Shown here: piece by piece, positions 1-9,326 of the stretch
Numbering within the stretch: the stretch's first letter is position 1
Layout: every line of letters begins with the position of its first letter
Assembly (NCBI RefSeq): GCF_000768555.3
Contig: NZ_KN293976.1
Coordinates: 62,001 to 126,000 of the forward strand
Source: Roseovarius mucosus DSM 17069
Lineage (GTDB): Bacteria; Pseudomonadota; Alphaproteobacteria; Rhodobacterales; Rhodobacteraceae
DNA: 64,000 bases
Reading direction: 5' to 3'
Notes under the pieces: model-generated
Databases searched by the model: none
The model's input: only the letters and a program-made list of their open reading frames with translations
Told to the model about the DNA's origin: nothing
Program-made: the position numbers and the translations under genes

Positions 1-2
1 TG

Positions 3-68
3 TACGGCCGCACCCTGCCAATCCATCACGAGCGTGCGGGTCAGAGGGCCGACGCCTATCTCGATTAA
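3..68 (+). CDS. 3' end of an unidentified gene (partial, truncated by window edge)
   Basis: The third forward frame is open from the window edge to a TAA at 66-68 and would encode a 21-residue tail ending in RADAYLD. Its stop overlaps the pssA stop on the other strand (shared TTAA), which is common for convergent genes. I do not recognise the tail and cannot see the rest of the gene, so this is only a plausible C-terminus. It could equally be non-coding. Confidence 0.35.
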   Translation, partial: YGRTLPIHHERAGQRADAYLD

Positions 69-814
69 CCCTCGTTGGGATACCAGAAGAGCGCAGCCCA
101 GATCACCATGCCGACATAGGCCAGACACATCACGATCAGCGCCGCCCAGGTAAAGATCACCAGCGCCGCCGCGACACAGGCAAAGGCCAAGAGGAAAAAC
201 TTGACGTTCTCGCGCGAGATGCGGGTTTTCTTGAACGACCAGATCGGCACCGGCGAAATCATCAGTAGGCCAACCCCGGCCATGTAGAGCCCGGTGAGGA
301 ACGCAGGCGGCGGGGACATATCGGGCAGCGCAAAGGTCACGAACATCGGCAGCATCGCCAGAAGCGCGCCTGCGGGCGAGGGCAATCCCTGGAAATAGGC
401 CCCCGATCCGCCCTTGCCGCCCTCTTCGCGCGCGCTGACGTTGAACCGCGCCAGACGCATGACGCAGCACACAGCAAAGAAGAGAACCGCGATCCAGCCA
501 GCCTGTCGCGCATCCTGAAGGCCCCAGTAATAGATCACCAGCGGGGCCGCGACGCCGAAGTTGACAAAATCCGCCAGCGAATCAAGCTCGGCCCCCATGG
601 CGCTCGAACTGCGCAAAAGCCGCGCCAGACGTCCATCGAGACCGTCCAGAACCCCGGCAATGAGCAAGAGCTGCACCGCGCGCACATAGTCCCCCTGCAC
701 GCCGAGCCGGATTGCCGTTACCCCGGCACAGATCGCGGCCACGGTCAGCATGTTGGGCAAAAGCTGCGCCAGCGTTACCTCGCGGCGCGCGTGGGGCTCG
801 GGGTCTGGCGTCAT
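65..814 (-). CDS. pssA: CDP-diacylglycerol--serine O-phosphatidyltransferase
   Basis: Integral membrane enzyme that joins serine to CDP-diacylglycerol, giving phosphatidylserine and CMP, the first step to phosphatidylethanolamine. The 249-residue protein carries the complete CDP-alcohol phosphatidyltransferase signature (DG-x2-AR-x8-G-x3-D-x3-D) in the stretch starting DGRLAR, followed by several hydrophobic segments, as expected for the family. It overlaps the 3' end of psd by 4 bases (ATGA type), so the two consecutive pathway enzymes are translationally coupled in a psd-pssA operon. Confidence 0.95.
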   Translation of the reverse strand: MTPDPEPHARREVTLAQLLPNMLTVAAICAGVTAIRLGVQGDYVRAVQLLLIAGVLDGLDGRLARLLRSSSAMGAELDSLADFVNFGVAAPLVIYYWGLQDARQAGWIAVLFFAVCCVMRLARFNVSAREEGGKGGSGAYFQGLPSPAGALLAMLPMFVTFALPDMSPPPAFLTGLYMAGVGLLMISPVPIWSFKKTRISRENVKFFLLAFACVAAALVIFTWAALIVMCLAYVGMVIWAALFWYPNEG

Positions 815-1473
815 TGATCCAACTCCGCGATCACGGTTTCCCCCGCCACCATGGTCTGACCCACGCGCACACTCGGGGCAACACCCTGGGGCAGATACAC
901 ATCGAGACGAGAGCCAAAACGAATGAGACCAAACCGCTCTCCACGCCCAATGGCCGCGCCCGGTTTCACGAAACAGACAATCCGCCGCGCCACCAATCCG
1001 GCGATCTGCACCACCGGCAAGAGCCGCCCATCGGCCATTTCGATCACCACGCCATTGCGCTCGTTATCCTCGCTCGCCTTGTCGAGAGAGGCGTTGAGGA
1101 ATTTGCCGGGGCGATAGGCCACCGTCTTGATGGTGCCTGCGACCGGCGCGCGGTTCACATGGCAGTTGAACACGCTCATGAACACGCTGACGCGGGTGAG
1201 CGGCGTGTCCGGCAGGCCCAGTTCGGCAGGCGGCACCACCGGTTCGATCAACGACACGATGCCATCCGCGGGGCTGATGATCAGGCCGGGGCGCTCTGGC
1301 GTCACACGCGCGGGATCGCGAAAGAAATAGTAGCACCACACCGTGAGGCCCACACCGATCCAGCCCAGCACATCCCAGACCATGAAAAGCGCAAGCGTGA
1401 CGAGCGCAAAGATCGCCACGAACTTGCGCCCCTCGGGGTGCATCGGCTTGATGAAGGTTTCATGCATTTTCAT
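811..1473 (-). CDS. psd: phosphatidylserine decarboxylase proenzyme
   Basis: Decarboxylates phosphatidylserine to phosphatidylethanolamine, the second step after PssA. The 220-residue protein is the short bacterial form. The pyruvoyl-forming serine is in the motif [10 protein letters not shown] (Ser188), where self-cleavage gives the alpha and beta chains. There is an N-terminal hydrophobic segment at about residues 19-50. I start at the ATG at 1473 (MKMHETF); an upstream in-frame Met would add a very basic tail unlike the family. First gene of the psd-pssA pair; it diverges from the aldo/keto reductase gene. Confidence 0.93.
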   Translation of the reverse strand: MKMHETFIKPMHPEGRKFVAIFALVTLALFMVWDVLGWIGVGLTVWCYYFFRDPARVTPERPGLIISPADGIVSLIEPVVPPAELGLPDTPLTRVSVFMSVFNCHVNRAPVAGTIKTVAYRPGKFLNASLDKASEDNERNGVVIEMADGRLLPVVQIAGLVARRIVCFVKPGAAIGRGERFGLIRFGSRLDVYLPQGVAPSVRVGQTMVAGETVIAELDQ

Positions 1474-1594
1474 GCGCGCGCGCTCCTTGCGACGGGTCCG
1501 GGTTTGCTTCCGTTTCCCCCCGCCTAAGCCCATGGCTCTCAACTTTCAAGGTGACAGCTTTTCTTTGCAACATCCACATGGCAATCTCTGCGCC

Positions 1595-2530
1595 ATGACC
1601 ATGCAAATCACCTCCCCCGACGGAACCCCGGCCAGCCGCTTTGCCTTTGGCACCATGCAATTCGGCGATGCCGCAGACGAGGCCGCCTCGCGCGCCATGT
1701 TCGACGCCTGCCTCGGCGCGGGCATCACCCATTTCGACACCGCGCATCTCTATACCGATGGCGCTGCGGAAACGCTCTTGGGGCGGTTCGCGGCCCCACA
1801 TCGCGACCGGCTGACCATTGCCACCAAAGCCGGGTATTCCGGCGGGGCGGGGCGCGAGAACATCCTCGCGCAGTTCGACATCTCCCGCCAGCGTTTGGGC
1901 ATGGACAAGGTCGAGATTCTCTACCTCCACCGCTTTGATCCCGACACGCCGCTTGAGGAAACTCTGGAAACCTTCGCCGAGTTGCGCGCGCGCGGGCAGA
2001 TCAATCATGTCGGCCTGTCGAATTTCGCCGCGTGGCAGGTGATGAAGGCCGCCTGCATCGCCGCGCGATTCGACCTCAGGATCTCGATCCTGCAACCGAT
2101 GTATAGCCTCGTGAAACGGCAGGCCGAAGTTGAAATCCTGCCGATGGCCGCCTCCGAAGGGATGGTGGTGGCGGGGTATTCGCCGCTGGCCGGCGGATTG
2201 CTCACGGGCAAATACGCGCGCGGCGAAACCGGGCGGCTCACGGGCAATGAACGCTACGCCATCCGTTATGGTCAAGGCTGGATGCAAGAGGCGGCGCTTG
2301 CCCTTGTCGAGATTGCGCAAGAGTTGGGCACCGATCCTGCCACCCTCGCGGTGGCGTGGGCGGCGCAGCATCCGGCCCATCCAGTGCCGATCATTTCCGG
2401 CCGCTCTGCCGCGCAGATCGCGCCATCGCTGGCCGCCCTCGATTTCGAGATGGACGCGGCCCTCTATGCGCGGATTGCCGCCCTCAGCCCCGCACCGCCC
2501 CCCGCCACCGACCGCACCGAAGAGGCCTGA
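1595..2530 (+). CDS. aldo/keto reductase
   Basis: NAD(P)H-dependent oxidoreductase with the (beta/alpha)8 aldo/keto reductase fold; substrate unknown. The 311-residue protein has the family tetrad in order: Asp in HFDTAH, Tyr in LYTDG, Lys in IATKAG and His in LYLHRFD. A family-typical SPLAGG-LLTGKY stretch lies in the C-terminal half. Start chosen at ATG 1595 (MTMQITSPDG), because upstream in-frame codons encode a non-conserved, arginine-rich sequence that runs through the psd promoter region. Four bases separate its stop from the methyltransferase start, so the two are probably co-transcribed. Confidence 0.88.
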   Translation: MTMQITSPDGTPASRFAFGTMQFGDAADEAASRAMFDACLGAGITHFDTAHLYTDGAAETLLGRFAAPHRDRLTIATKAGYSGGAGRENILAQFDISRQRLGMDKVEILYLHRFDPDTPLEETLETFAELRARGQINHVGLSNFAAWQVMKAACIAARFDLRISILQPMYSLVKRQAEVEILPMAASEGMVVAGYSPLAGGLLTGKYARGETGRLTGNERYAIRYGQGWMQEAALALVEIAQELGTDPATLAVAWAAQHPAHPVPIISGRSAAQIAPSLAALDFEMDAALYARIAALSPAPPPATDRTEEA

Positions 2531-2534
2531 GCCG

Positions 2535-3191
2535 ATGGCGCAACGCCCCCTGCCGCCAACCGCCTCGATCGCGCACGCGGGCGACGGGGCCAAGCTGCAC
2601 GCACCCTCTGCCGAGCGCAACGCGGCGATCATCACCGAGGCTCTGGTCGGCATCGCGCCCGCGACAGGCCGCGCGCTCGAGATTGCCAGCGGCACGGGTC
2701 AGCATGTCGTGGGCTTTGCCCGCGCGATGCCCGGTCTCGATTGGCAACCGACCGAGGTGGACGCTGCGCGGCGCGCCAGCATCGACGCTTGGGCGGCCGA
2801 GGCCGGATTGCCCAATCTGCGCGCGGCCATGCCCCTCAACGCGACGCAAGCGGGTTGGGGCACAGAGGCGGGCGAGCGCGCCCTGATCGTGCTCATCAAC
2901 CTTCTGCACCTCATCTCGACGCCAGAGGCACAAACGCTGGTGCAAGAGGTGGCCCGTGCCCTCGCCCCGGCGGGGCGCTTTGCGCTATACGGGCCGTTCC
3001 TGCGCGAGGGTCAGGCCACATCCGAAGGCGATGCCCGGTTCCACGCCAGCCTGATCGCGCAGGACCCCGCCATCGGCTACAAGGATCTGAAAGAGGTCCA
3101 GGATTGGCTGCGCGACGCGGGGCTCACCTTGATCGAAACCCGTGCGATGCCTGCCAACAATGTACTGCTGATTGCTGAGCGTCCCGCCTGA
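2535..3191 (+). CDS. DUF938 family class I SAM-dependent methyltransferase
   Basis: Predicted soluble methyltransferase of 218 residues. The SAM-binding glycine loop is visible as LEIASGTGQH near residue 50, followed by the acidic PTEVD strand. The overall pattern (HAPSAERN near the N-terminus, LYGPF later) matches the DUF938 family. The substrate is unknown. It starts 4 bases after the aldo/keto reductase stop, which suggests translation coupled to that gene. The function beyond SAM binding is inferred from family only. Confidence 0.85.
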   Translation: MAQRPLPPTASIAHAGDGAKLHAPSAERNAAIITEALVGIAPATGRALEIASGTGQHVVGFARAMPGLDWQPTEVDAARRASIDAWAAEAGLPNLRAAMPLNATQAGWGTEAGERALIVLINLLHLISTPEAQTLVQEVARALAPAGRFALYGPFLREGQATSEGDARFHASLIAQDPAIGYKDLKEVQDWLRDAGLTLIETRAMPANNVLLIAERPA

Positions 3192-3261
3192 TCTGGATCA
3201 AGGCCACGCGCGGCGCGGCGTGGTTTCTGCCGGGACAGAGACAGGCATGGAGAGCACGCAC

Positions 3262-3612
3262 ATGAGTTGGCCAACCAAGATCGAGACCACCCGGCAGGAA
3301 TTGCGCGCGCTCAACGCGCTCATTCCCGACACCGCCCGTGCCTTTGGCGGGTTGGGCAAGGCCGTCAAGGAAGGCGGCACGCTTGACTTCAAGGTCAAGG
3401 AATTCGTGGCCCTGGGCATTGCGGTTGCAACCAAATGCGAACCCTGCATCGCCCTGCATATGGAGGCGCTCATTCGCACAGGGGCCACCCGCGAAGAAGT
3501 GGGCGACGTGCTGGCCATGTCGATCCAGATGGGCGGCGGCCCGGCGATGATGTATGCCGCCAAAGCGCTCGCCTGTTACGATGAACTGTCGGAAAAAGGC
3601 CAGCCCGCATAA
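3262..3612 (+). CDS. carboxymuconolactone decarboxylase / AhpD-like family protein
   Basis: 116-residue all-alpha protein of the carboxymuconolactone decarboxylase superfamily. It has the AhpD-type redox motif KCEPCIALH (Cys59, Cys62, His66), which favours a peroxidase or disulfide-reductase-like role over lactone decarboxylation. The start ATG 3262 is preceded at a good distance by GGAGAG; an alternative ATG at 3247 would add five residues but has a poorer ribosome site. It follows the methyltransferase by 70 bases on the same strand. Its substrate cannot be deduced. Confidence 0.85.
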   Translation: MSWPTKIETTRQELRALNALIPDTARAFGGLGKAVKEGGTLDFKVKEFVALGIAVATKCEPCIALHMEALIRTGATREEVGDVLAMSIQMGGGPAMMYAAKALACYDELSEKGQPA

Positions 3613-3679
3613 AAACGGCTGACCGATTCACGGTAATCAGGTTAGGCTCGGGGCAGGTCTTCTTGTAACGGGTTTGCCG

Positions 3680-4420
3680 ATGCTGCGTGCTCTTTTCCTC
3701 TGCCTTGCCGTCCTTTGCGGCCCCGCTCTGGCAACCGAGCGGTTTGGCGACTATGCCCCGGTCGATTTTGGCCCGCGCGGCCCGTCACGCTATCCGGTTC
3801 ATGGCATCGACGTGGCGCGCTTTCAGAACGAAATCGACTGGCGGCGCGCGGCGCTCTCTGGGGTGGCCTTTGCCTTTATCAAGGCGACCGAGGGCGGCGA
3901 TCTCAAGGACGCGCAATTCGACCGCAACTGGCAATTGGCCGCGCGCAATGGCGTGCCGCGCGGGGCCTATCATTTCTACTATTTCTGCACCCCGCCCGAA
4001 GTGCAGGCGCAATGGTTCATCCAGAACGTGCCGCGCCGGGGCAAGGCGTTGCCGCCCGTGCTGGATATGGAGTGGAACCCGTTTTCGCCCACCTGCACGG
4101 TGCGCCCACCGGGGGCAGAGGTGCGCAGGCAAGCGCAGATTTTCCTTGATATCGTCGAGCGCTATTACGGCCAACGCCCGATCATCTACACGACCCCGGA
4201 ATTCTACGAGCAAACCGGCATCGGACAGATAGAGGGGGTGGAATTCTGGTTGCGCTCGGTCGCCAAGACGCCCGACCAGGTCTATCCCGGCAAACGCTGG
4301 ACCTTTTGGCAATATACCGGCACGGGCATCGTGCCGGGGGTCGAGGGCGGCGTCGATATCAACGTCTTTGCCGGGTCTGAGGGGGATTGGCGCAGGTGGT
4401 TGCGCCAGCACTACAAGTAG
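3680..4420 (+). CDS. secreted GH25 family muramidase (lysozyme)
   Basis: Glycoside hydrolase family 25 enzymes cut the MurNAc-GlcNAc bond of peptidoglycan. The 246-residue protein begins with a signal peptide (hydrophobic core at residues 3-17, cleavage expected after ALA). The GH25 catalytic module follows: HGIDVARFQ with Asp44, and the catalytic DxE pair in LDMEW (Asp129, Glu131). The C-terminal FWQYTGTG...VDINVF is typical of the fold. There is no extra cell-wall-binding domain, so it is a stand-alone periplasmic catalytic module. ATG 3680 is preferred over an in-frame TTG at 3674; no strong ribosome site is visible for either. Confidence 0.88.
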   Translation: MLRALFLCLAVLCGPALATERFGDYAPVDFGPRGPSRYPVHGIDVARFQNEIDWRRAALSGVAFAFIKATEGGDLKDAQFDRNWQLAARNGVPRGAYHFYYFCTPPEVQAQWFIQNVPRRGKALPPVLDMEWNPFSPTCTVRPPGAEVRRQAQIFLDIVERYYGQRPIIYTTPEFYEQTGIGQIEGVEFWLRSVAKTPDQVYPGKRWTFWQYTGTGIVPGVEGGVDINVFAGSEGDWRRWLRQHYK

Positions 4421-4547
4421 CACAAGCACCTTACAAGTAACTTTGATAAACGGCACTGTGGGATTTGAATTTGCTTTCGAAACCTGAAATATTCATAGTA
4501 ATTTGCATGCAGGAGTTATTTGAACAACAAAGATGAGGAGCCATCCC

Positions 4548-4784
4548 TTGCCGTATCTGTTCTACTTATTTGCTTTGATCGCCGTAGTTTTGTCAGTTTT
4601 GAAATTGAGTACAGGGCTTGGGTTAATTTCTCAAACTTGGTTTGCGGAAGCAGCCTTTTTTCTTGGCATTGGCAAAATAATTGCACAACTTGAACAAATA
4701 ATTCCTGTTTCTCAGGATAGCCATAACTTGGTTGAAAAGTCGCTTTCGATAGAAGACGACATACCCGAACAGTTCAAAGACTAA
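4548..4784 (+). CDS. small AT-rich membrane protein, unknown function
   Basis: Encodes 78 residues from a TTG at 4548, which has GAGGAG at an ideal distance (4535-4540). An ATG at 4533 in the same frame would add five residues but its only ribosome-like site (AGGAG at 4511) is too far away. The N-terminal half is one or two hydrophobic segments (roughly residues 2-45) and the C-terminus is acidic. I do not recognise a family. The gene and its flanks are visibly AT-rich compared with all neighbours, which suggests recent acquisition or a poorly conserved orphan. Confidence 0.5.
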   Translation: MPYLFYLFALIAVVLSVLKLSTGLGLISQTWFAEAAFFLGIGKIIAQLEQIIPVSQDSHNLVEKSLSIEDDIPEQFKD

Positions 4785-4789
4785 TACCC

Positions 4790-4863
4790 ATAGAACTAGC
4801 TTTGATTTTCACCCACCCCGCGCTGCATTTACCGTAGGGTGGGTGTAAGCTACCAGTTAGTTA
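4790..4863. repeat. imperfect inverted repeat with TAGGGTGGGTG core
   Basis: The core arms are 4810-4819 (CACCCACCCC) and 4834-4845 (GTAGGGTGGGTG). Weaker symmetry extends outward (AACTAGCTT against AAGC...TTAGTT). It lies directly after the stop of the minus-strand FAD-GcvT gene and probably works as its transcription terminator. Related hairpins occur near 19.25 kb and 24.78 kb. Confidence 0.5.
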
Positions 4864-4870
4864 TAGACAC

Positions 4871-7378
4871 TCACCCGTCCTTGCGGATGGTCTCGTTCTT
4901 GGGATCATAGGGGCTGTCGCAGGTCACGACCGCATCCCAGAGCTGATCGAGCATCTTGACCTTGAGCTTGGTGCCCTCAACCGCCTGCTCAGGCTTGACA
5001 TAGCCCATGCCGATGGATTTCTCGAAGGCCACCGAATAGCCACCAGAGGTCAGACGCCCCACGCGCTCACCCTCGGGCGTATAGAGCACCTCACGCCCCC
5101 AGGGATCGGCATCGGCGGGCCCGTCGATCAGAAGCGTGCAGCATTTCACCCGCACACCGGTTTCGACCATCCGGGCCTTGCCACGGAATTCCTTGTCCAG
5201 ATCGACAAAGCGCGGCAAATCGGCCTCGAGCGGGGTGGCATCGCGGCCAAGCTCGTTGCCGAAGGCGCGATAGCTTTTCTCTTGCCGCAACCAGTTTTGC
5301 GCGCGCGCACCGACGAGTTTCATCCCATACTTCTCGCCAGCCTTTTCCAGCAGGTCGAAAAGGTAGTTCTGCATCTCGATCGGATGATGCAATTCCCAAC
5401 CCAATTCGCCGGTATAGGCCACGCGGATGGCATTGACCGGGCACATGCCCAATTCGATCCGCTGCGCCGACAGCCAGGGGAACCGCTTGTTGCTGAGCGC
5501 GGTCGCCGGATCGGCATCCTTGACGACCTCGTTGAGCACCGCGCGCGATTTCGGCCCCGCGATGGCAAAGACACCCCATTGCGTCGTCACGTCCTGGATC
5601 TCGATATAGCCGAATTCGCCCGCCATATCCTCGGCCGATTTGCGCAGGTAATCGGCATCGTATTCCGTCCAGGCCCCGGCAGAGACGAGGTAATACTCGT
5701 TCTCCTTGAGGCGCACGATGGTGTATTCCGTGCGCGTCGTGCCGTGATCCGTCAGCGCATAGGTCAGGTTGATACGCCCCACTTTCGGCAGTTTGTTGCA
5801 GGTAAACCAATCGAGGAACGCGGTCGCCCCCGGCCCCTTGACCATGTGCTTGGAAAAGGCGGTCGCGTCGATCAGGCCCACACTCTCGCGGATGGCCTTG
5901 GCCTCTTCGACGGCATATTGCCACCAGCCGCCCCGGCGGAAGCTGCGGGCGTCATGGTCGAAGTTTTCCGGCGCGTCGAGGGGCCCGTAATAGTTGGGGC
6001 GTTCCCAGCCATTGACGAACCCGAACTGCGCGCCGCGCTTCTTTTGCCGGTCATAGGCGGGCGAGGTGCGCAACGGGCGGCACGCGGGGCGCTCTTCATC
6101 CGGGTGGTGCAGGATATAGACGTGATCGTAGCATTCTTCGTTCTTGCGCGCGGCAAACTCGGTCGTCATCCAGTTCGACGAATAGCGCTTGGGATCAAGG
6201 CTCGCCATGTCGATCTCGGCCTCGCCATTCACCATCAGCTGCGCGAGGTAATAGCCGGTGCCGCCGGCGGCGGTGATGCCAAAGCTGAAGCCCTCGGCCA
6301 GCCACATGTTGCGCAGCCCCGGCGCGGGACCGACCAGCGGGTTGCCATCGGGCGTGTAGCAGATCGGCCCGTTGAAATCATCCTTGAGTCCGCTTTCCTC
6401 GCACGAAGGAATACGGTGGATCATCGCCATGTATTGTTCTTCGATCCGCTCCAGATCGAGCGGGAAGAGGTCGGCACGGAAGCTGTCCGGCACGCCATAT
6501 TCAAAGCAGGCAGGGGCGTTCTTTTCATACACACCCAGAATCCAGCCGCCGCGCTCTTCACGCACATAGCTCTGCGCATCGGCGTCGCGCACCACGGGAT
6601 GCTCCTTGCCACCATTCTTGCGGAATTCGACCAGCGCCGGGTCCTGATCCATGACCACGAACTGATGCTCGACGGGGATTGCCGGAATCTTGATGCCCAA
6701 TTTCTTGGCGGTGGTTTGCGCATGGTTGCCCGAGGCTGTCACGACATGCTCGGCGGTGATGACGATCTGCTCGTCCGAAGGGACCAGATTGCCGCCCTTT
6801 TCCACCATCTTGGTGCAGGTCACTTCCCAGGCGCTGCCGGTCCAGTGGAACGCATCCGCCTGCCACTTGCGCTCGATCATCACGCCGCGCTGACGCGCGC
6901 CCTTGGCCATCGCCTGCGTCACATCGGCGGGGTTAATATAGCCGTCGGTGTTGTGATAGAGCGCGCCCTTGAGATCAGAGGTGTTGATCAGCGGCCACCG
7001 CTCCTTGATCTCGTCCGGGGTCAGCCACTGATAGGGCACGCCGCAGGTCTCGGCGGTCGAGGCGTAGAGCATGAATTCGTCCATGCGCTCATCTGTCTGC
7101 GCCATGCGCAGGTTGCCCACCACGGCAAAGCCCGCATTGAGCCCGGTCTCGGCCTCGAGCGTCTTGTAGAACTCGACCGAATACTTGTGGATATGGGTGG
7201 TCGCAAAGGACATGTTGAAGAGCGGCAGAAGCCCCGCTGCGTGCCAGGTCGAGCCAGAGGTCAACTCGTCCCGCTCCAGCAGCATCACATCCTCCCACCC
7301 GGCCTTGGCGAGATGATAGGCAATCGAGGTGCCAACGGCCCCACCGCCAACGACGAGGGCTTTGACCTGGGTTTTCAT
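4871..7378 (-). CDS. FAD-dependent dimethylglycine/sarcosine dehydrogenase-like protein with GcvT domain
   Basis: 835-residue two-module enzyme. Residues 1 to about 430 form a D-amino-acid-oxidase-type FAD domain: dinucleotide loop GGGAVGTS at 11-18, then GSTWHAAG, whose His46 matches the histidine that binds FAD covalently in mammalian dimethylglycine dehydrogenase. From about 490 to the end are GcvT/aminomethyltransferase and C-terminal barrel domains (GELGWELH, LRQEKSYRAFG) that pass the released one-carbon unit to tetrahydrofolate. The expected role is oxidative demethylation of an N-methylated glycine during glycine betaine or choline breakdown; the exact substrate is not provable here. 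ATG 7378 has GGGAG upstream. It diverges from panBC. Confidence 0.85.
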   Translation of the reverse strand: MKTQVKALVVGGGAVGTSIAYHLAKAGWEDVMLLERDELTSGSTWHAAGLLPLFNMSFATTHIHKYSVEFYKTLEAETGLNAGFAVVGNLRMAQTDERMDEFMLYASTAETCGVPYQWLTPDEIKERWPLINTSDLKGALYHNTDGYINPADVTQAMAKGARQRGVMIERKWQADAFHWTGSAWEVTCTKMVEKGGNLVPSDEQIVITAEHVVTASGNHAQTTAKKLGIKIPAIPVEHQFVVMDQDPALVEFRKNGGKEHPVVRDADAQSYVREERGGWILGVYEKNAPACFEYGVPDSFRADLFPLDLERIEEQYMAMIHRIPSCEESGLKDDFNGPICYTPDGNPLVGPAPGLRNMWLAEGFSFGITAAGGTGYYLAQLMVNGEAEIDMASLDPKRYSSNWMTTEFAARKNEECYDHVYILHHPDEERPACRPLRTSPAYDRQKKRGAQFGFVNGWERPNYYGPLDAPENFDHDARSFRRGGWWQYAVEEAKAIRESVGLIDATAFSKHMVKGPGATAFLDWFTCNKLPKVGRINLTYALTDHGTTRTEYTIVRLKENEYYLVSAGAWTEYDADYLRKSAEDMAGEFGYIEIQDVTTQWGVFAIAGPKSRAVLNEVVKDADPATALSNKRFPWLSAQRIELGMCPVNAIRVAYTGELGWELHHPIEMQNYLFDLLEKAGEKYGMKLVGARAQNWLRQEKSYRAFGNELGRDATPLEADLPRFVDLDKEFRGKARMVETGVRVKCCTLLIDGPADADPWGREVLYTPEGERVGRLTSGGYSVAFEKSIGMGYVKPEQAVEGTKLKVKMLDQLWDAVVTCDSPYDPKNETIRKDG

Positions 7379-7572
7379 GACGTGCGACTCCCTTCGGGTA
7401 ACATGAGTTGGGCCGATGTTTATCAATCCTGCCATTTCGCGCGCAGCCCATCCGACGCAACGCCGCACGAAAGCGACGTCACGCCAGATCGCAGGCGAAA
7501 ACAGAGGTGTGGATTTCTCTGGCGAGGATTGATAGCGTGCGCCGCAATGCAGAAATGACCGGACTTCAGCCC

Positions 7573-9246
7573 ATGAGCGCCACCGCCACCAAGACCGCCC
7601 CCCTGCCGGAGGATATCCGCGCCATGAAAGGCGGCACGCCCATCGTCAGCCTGACAGCCTATACGACGCCGATGGCGTGGATGATGGATGCCGCCTGCGA
7701 TTTCGTGCTGGTGGGCGACAGCGTGGGCATGGTGGTACACGGCCTGCCCTCGACCCTCGGCGTCACGATGGAGATGATGATCCTGCACGGTCAGGCGGTC
7801 GCGCGCGGCCTCAGCCATGCCATGCTGGTGATCGACATGCCCTTCGGTTCCTATGAGGAAAGCCCCGAACAGGCCTTTCGCAACGCGGCGCGGATCATGC
7901 GCGAGACAGGTGCTGCGGCGGTCAAGCTCGAAGGCGGGCGGCACATGGCGGACACCATCGCCTTTCTCGTGGCGCGCGGTGTGCCGGTGATGGCGCATAT
8001 CGGCCTCACGCCACAATCCATCAACACACTGGGCGGCTACAAGGTGCAGGGGCGCGGCGATGCCGCCGAGACGCTACTGGCCGATGCCCGCGCGGTCAGT
8101 GCGGCGGGAGCCTTTTCGGTCGTGCTGGAAAAGGTCACGGCCTCGCTGGCCGACCGGATCACCGCCGAAATCCCCATTCCCACTATCGGCATCGGTGCCT
8201 CGGTGGGCTGCGACGGGCAAATCCTCGTGGTCGATGACATGCTGGGGCTTTTCACCGCCTTCAAACCGAAATTCGTCAAGCGCTATGCCAGCTTGGGTGC
8301 AGAAGGAGAGGCGGCCATTGCCGCCTATGCCGCCGAGGTGCGCGCGCGGACCTTCCCCGCACCCGAACATACCTTTGCCGACAAGGCCCCCGCGCGGATG
8401 AGCGCGCCCATCCTGCGCGACCTCAGCGCGCTGCGTGCCGCCACCCGTCCCTGGATTTTGGCAGGCGAGACGATTGGCGTCGTGCCCACCATGGGCGCGC
8501 TGCATGACGGGCACCTGTCGCTGGTGGCGGCGGCCAAGGCAGCCTGTGACCGGGTGATCGTGACCATCTTTGTCAATCCCAAGCAGTTCAACACCCCCGA
8601 AGACCTCAAGAACTATCCTCGCACGGAAACCGAGGACGCACGCAAGCTGGAGCGCTTCGACGTGGATGCCCTCTGGGTGCCGGATGGCGACCAGATGTAT
8701 CCCGAGCATTTTGCCACGACCGTCTCTGTCGCGGGCCTCACGGATGTGATGGAGGGCGTCTATCGCCCCGGCCATTTCGACGGCATGTCCACGGTCGTGA
8801 CCAAGCTTTTTACCCAGACAGCAGCCACCGATGCCTTTTTTGGCGAAAAGGACTATCAGCAGCTGATGGTCGTGCGCCGGATGGCGGCGGATCTGGATAT
8901 TCCGATCACCGTGCACGGCTGCCCGACGATCCGCGAGATCGACGGTCTGGCCATGTCCTCGCGCAACCTGCTTTTGTCGGACCGCGCCCGCACCACGGCC
9001 CCCGTGCTGCATGAGGTGATGGAGCAGATCGCCGAAGGCCTGCGCGCGGGTAGCGATTTCCAGGCGTTGCACGCCGAGGCAGTGACGCGGCTGGAACGGG
9101 CGGGCTTTACCGGGGTCGATTACCTCGATCTGCGCGCGCAGGACGATCTGTCAGCCCTCGCGACCCCCATACGCCCCGCCCGGCTCTTTGCGGCCGCTTG
9201 GCTGGCAGGGGTGCGCCTGATCGACAATATCGCCATCGGCACCTGA
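7573..9246 (+). CDS. panB-panC: PanB-PanC fusion: ketopantoate hydroxymethyltransferase / pantothenate synthetase
   Basis: One uninterrupted 557-residue frame holds two whole enzymes of pantothenate synthesis. Residues 1 to about 268 are PanB ([12 protein letters not shown], the [11 protein letters not shown] region, [15 protein letters not shown]), which adds a hydroxymethyl group to 2-oxoisovalerate. After a linker of about seven residues (ADKAPAR), PanC starts at Met276 (base 8398), with [21 protein letters not shown] and SSRNLLLS, and ligates pantoate to beta-alanine using ATP. Each half has the normal free-standing length. No stop or ribosome site separates them, so the polypeptide should be bifunctional unless a stop was lost by sequencing error. 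ATG 7555 is an alternative start. Confidence 0.9.
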   Translation: MSATATKTAPLPEDIRAMKGGTPIVSLTAYTTPMAWMMDAACDFVLVGDSVGMVVHGLPSTLGVTMEMMILHGQAVARGLSHAMLVIDMPFGSYEESPEQAFRNAARIMRETGAAAVKLEGGRHMADTIAFLVARGVPVMAHIGLTPQSINTLGGYKVQGRGDAAETLLADARAVSAAGAFSVVLEKVTASLADRITAEIPIPTIGIGASVGCDGQILVVDDMLGLFTAFKPKFVKRYASLGAEGEAAIAAYAAEVRARTFPAPEHTFADKAPARMSAPILRDLSALRAATRPWILAGETIGVVPTMGALHDGHLSLVAAAKAACDRVIVTIFVNPKQFNTPEDLKNYPRTETEDARKLERFDVDALWVPDGDQMYPEHFATTVSVAGLTDVMEGVYRPGHFDGMSTVVTKLFTQTAATDAFFGEKDYQQLMVVRRMAADLDIPITVHGCPTIREIDGLAMSSRNLLLSDRARTTAPVLHEVMEQIAEGLRAGSDFQALHAEAVTRLERAGFTGVDYLDLRAQDDLSALATPIRPARLFAAAWLAGVRLIDNIAIGT

Positions 9247-9264
9247 GCGGTTTCATCGCTCCGT

Positions 9265-9312
9265 AAATACTCAAATCCCGCCGCCCGACGCAGGGGCGGG
9301 TTTCGAGTATTT
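9265..9312. terminator. bidirectional terminator between panBC and the M20 gene
   Basis: Long hairpin whose arms are 9265-9282 and 9295-9312 (AAATACTC...CCCGCC against GGCGGG...GAGTATTT), 16 of 18 positions pairing. The A/T outer ends give a U tract in either direction. It sits exactly between two convergent genes, which supports the terminator call. Confidence 0.8.
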
Positions 9313-9326
9313 GCAGAACAGTGAAT

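Noticed and set aside
5282..7558. 758-codon open frame on the plus strand opposite the FAD-GcvT dehydrogenase
   Set aside because: It is an antisense shadow caused by high GC at third codon positions; the translation is rich in Arg, His and Gly without any domain, while the minus strand encodes a clear enzyme.
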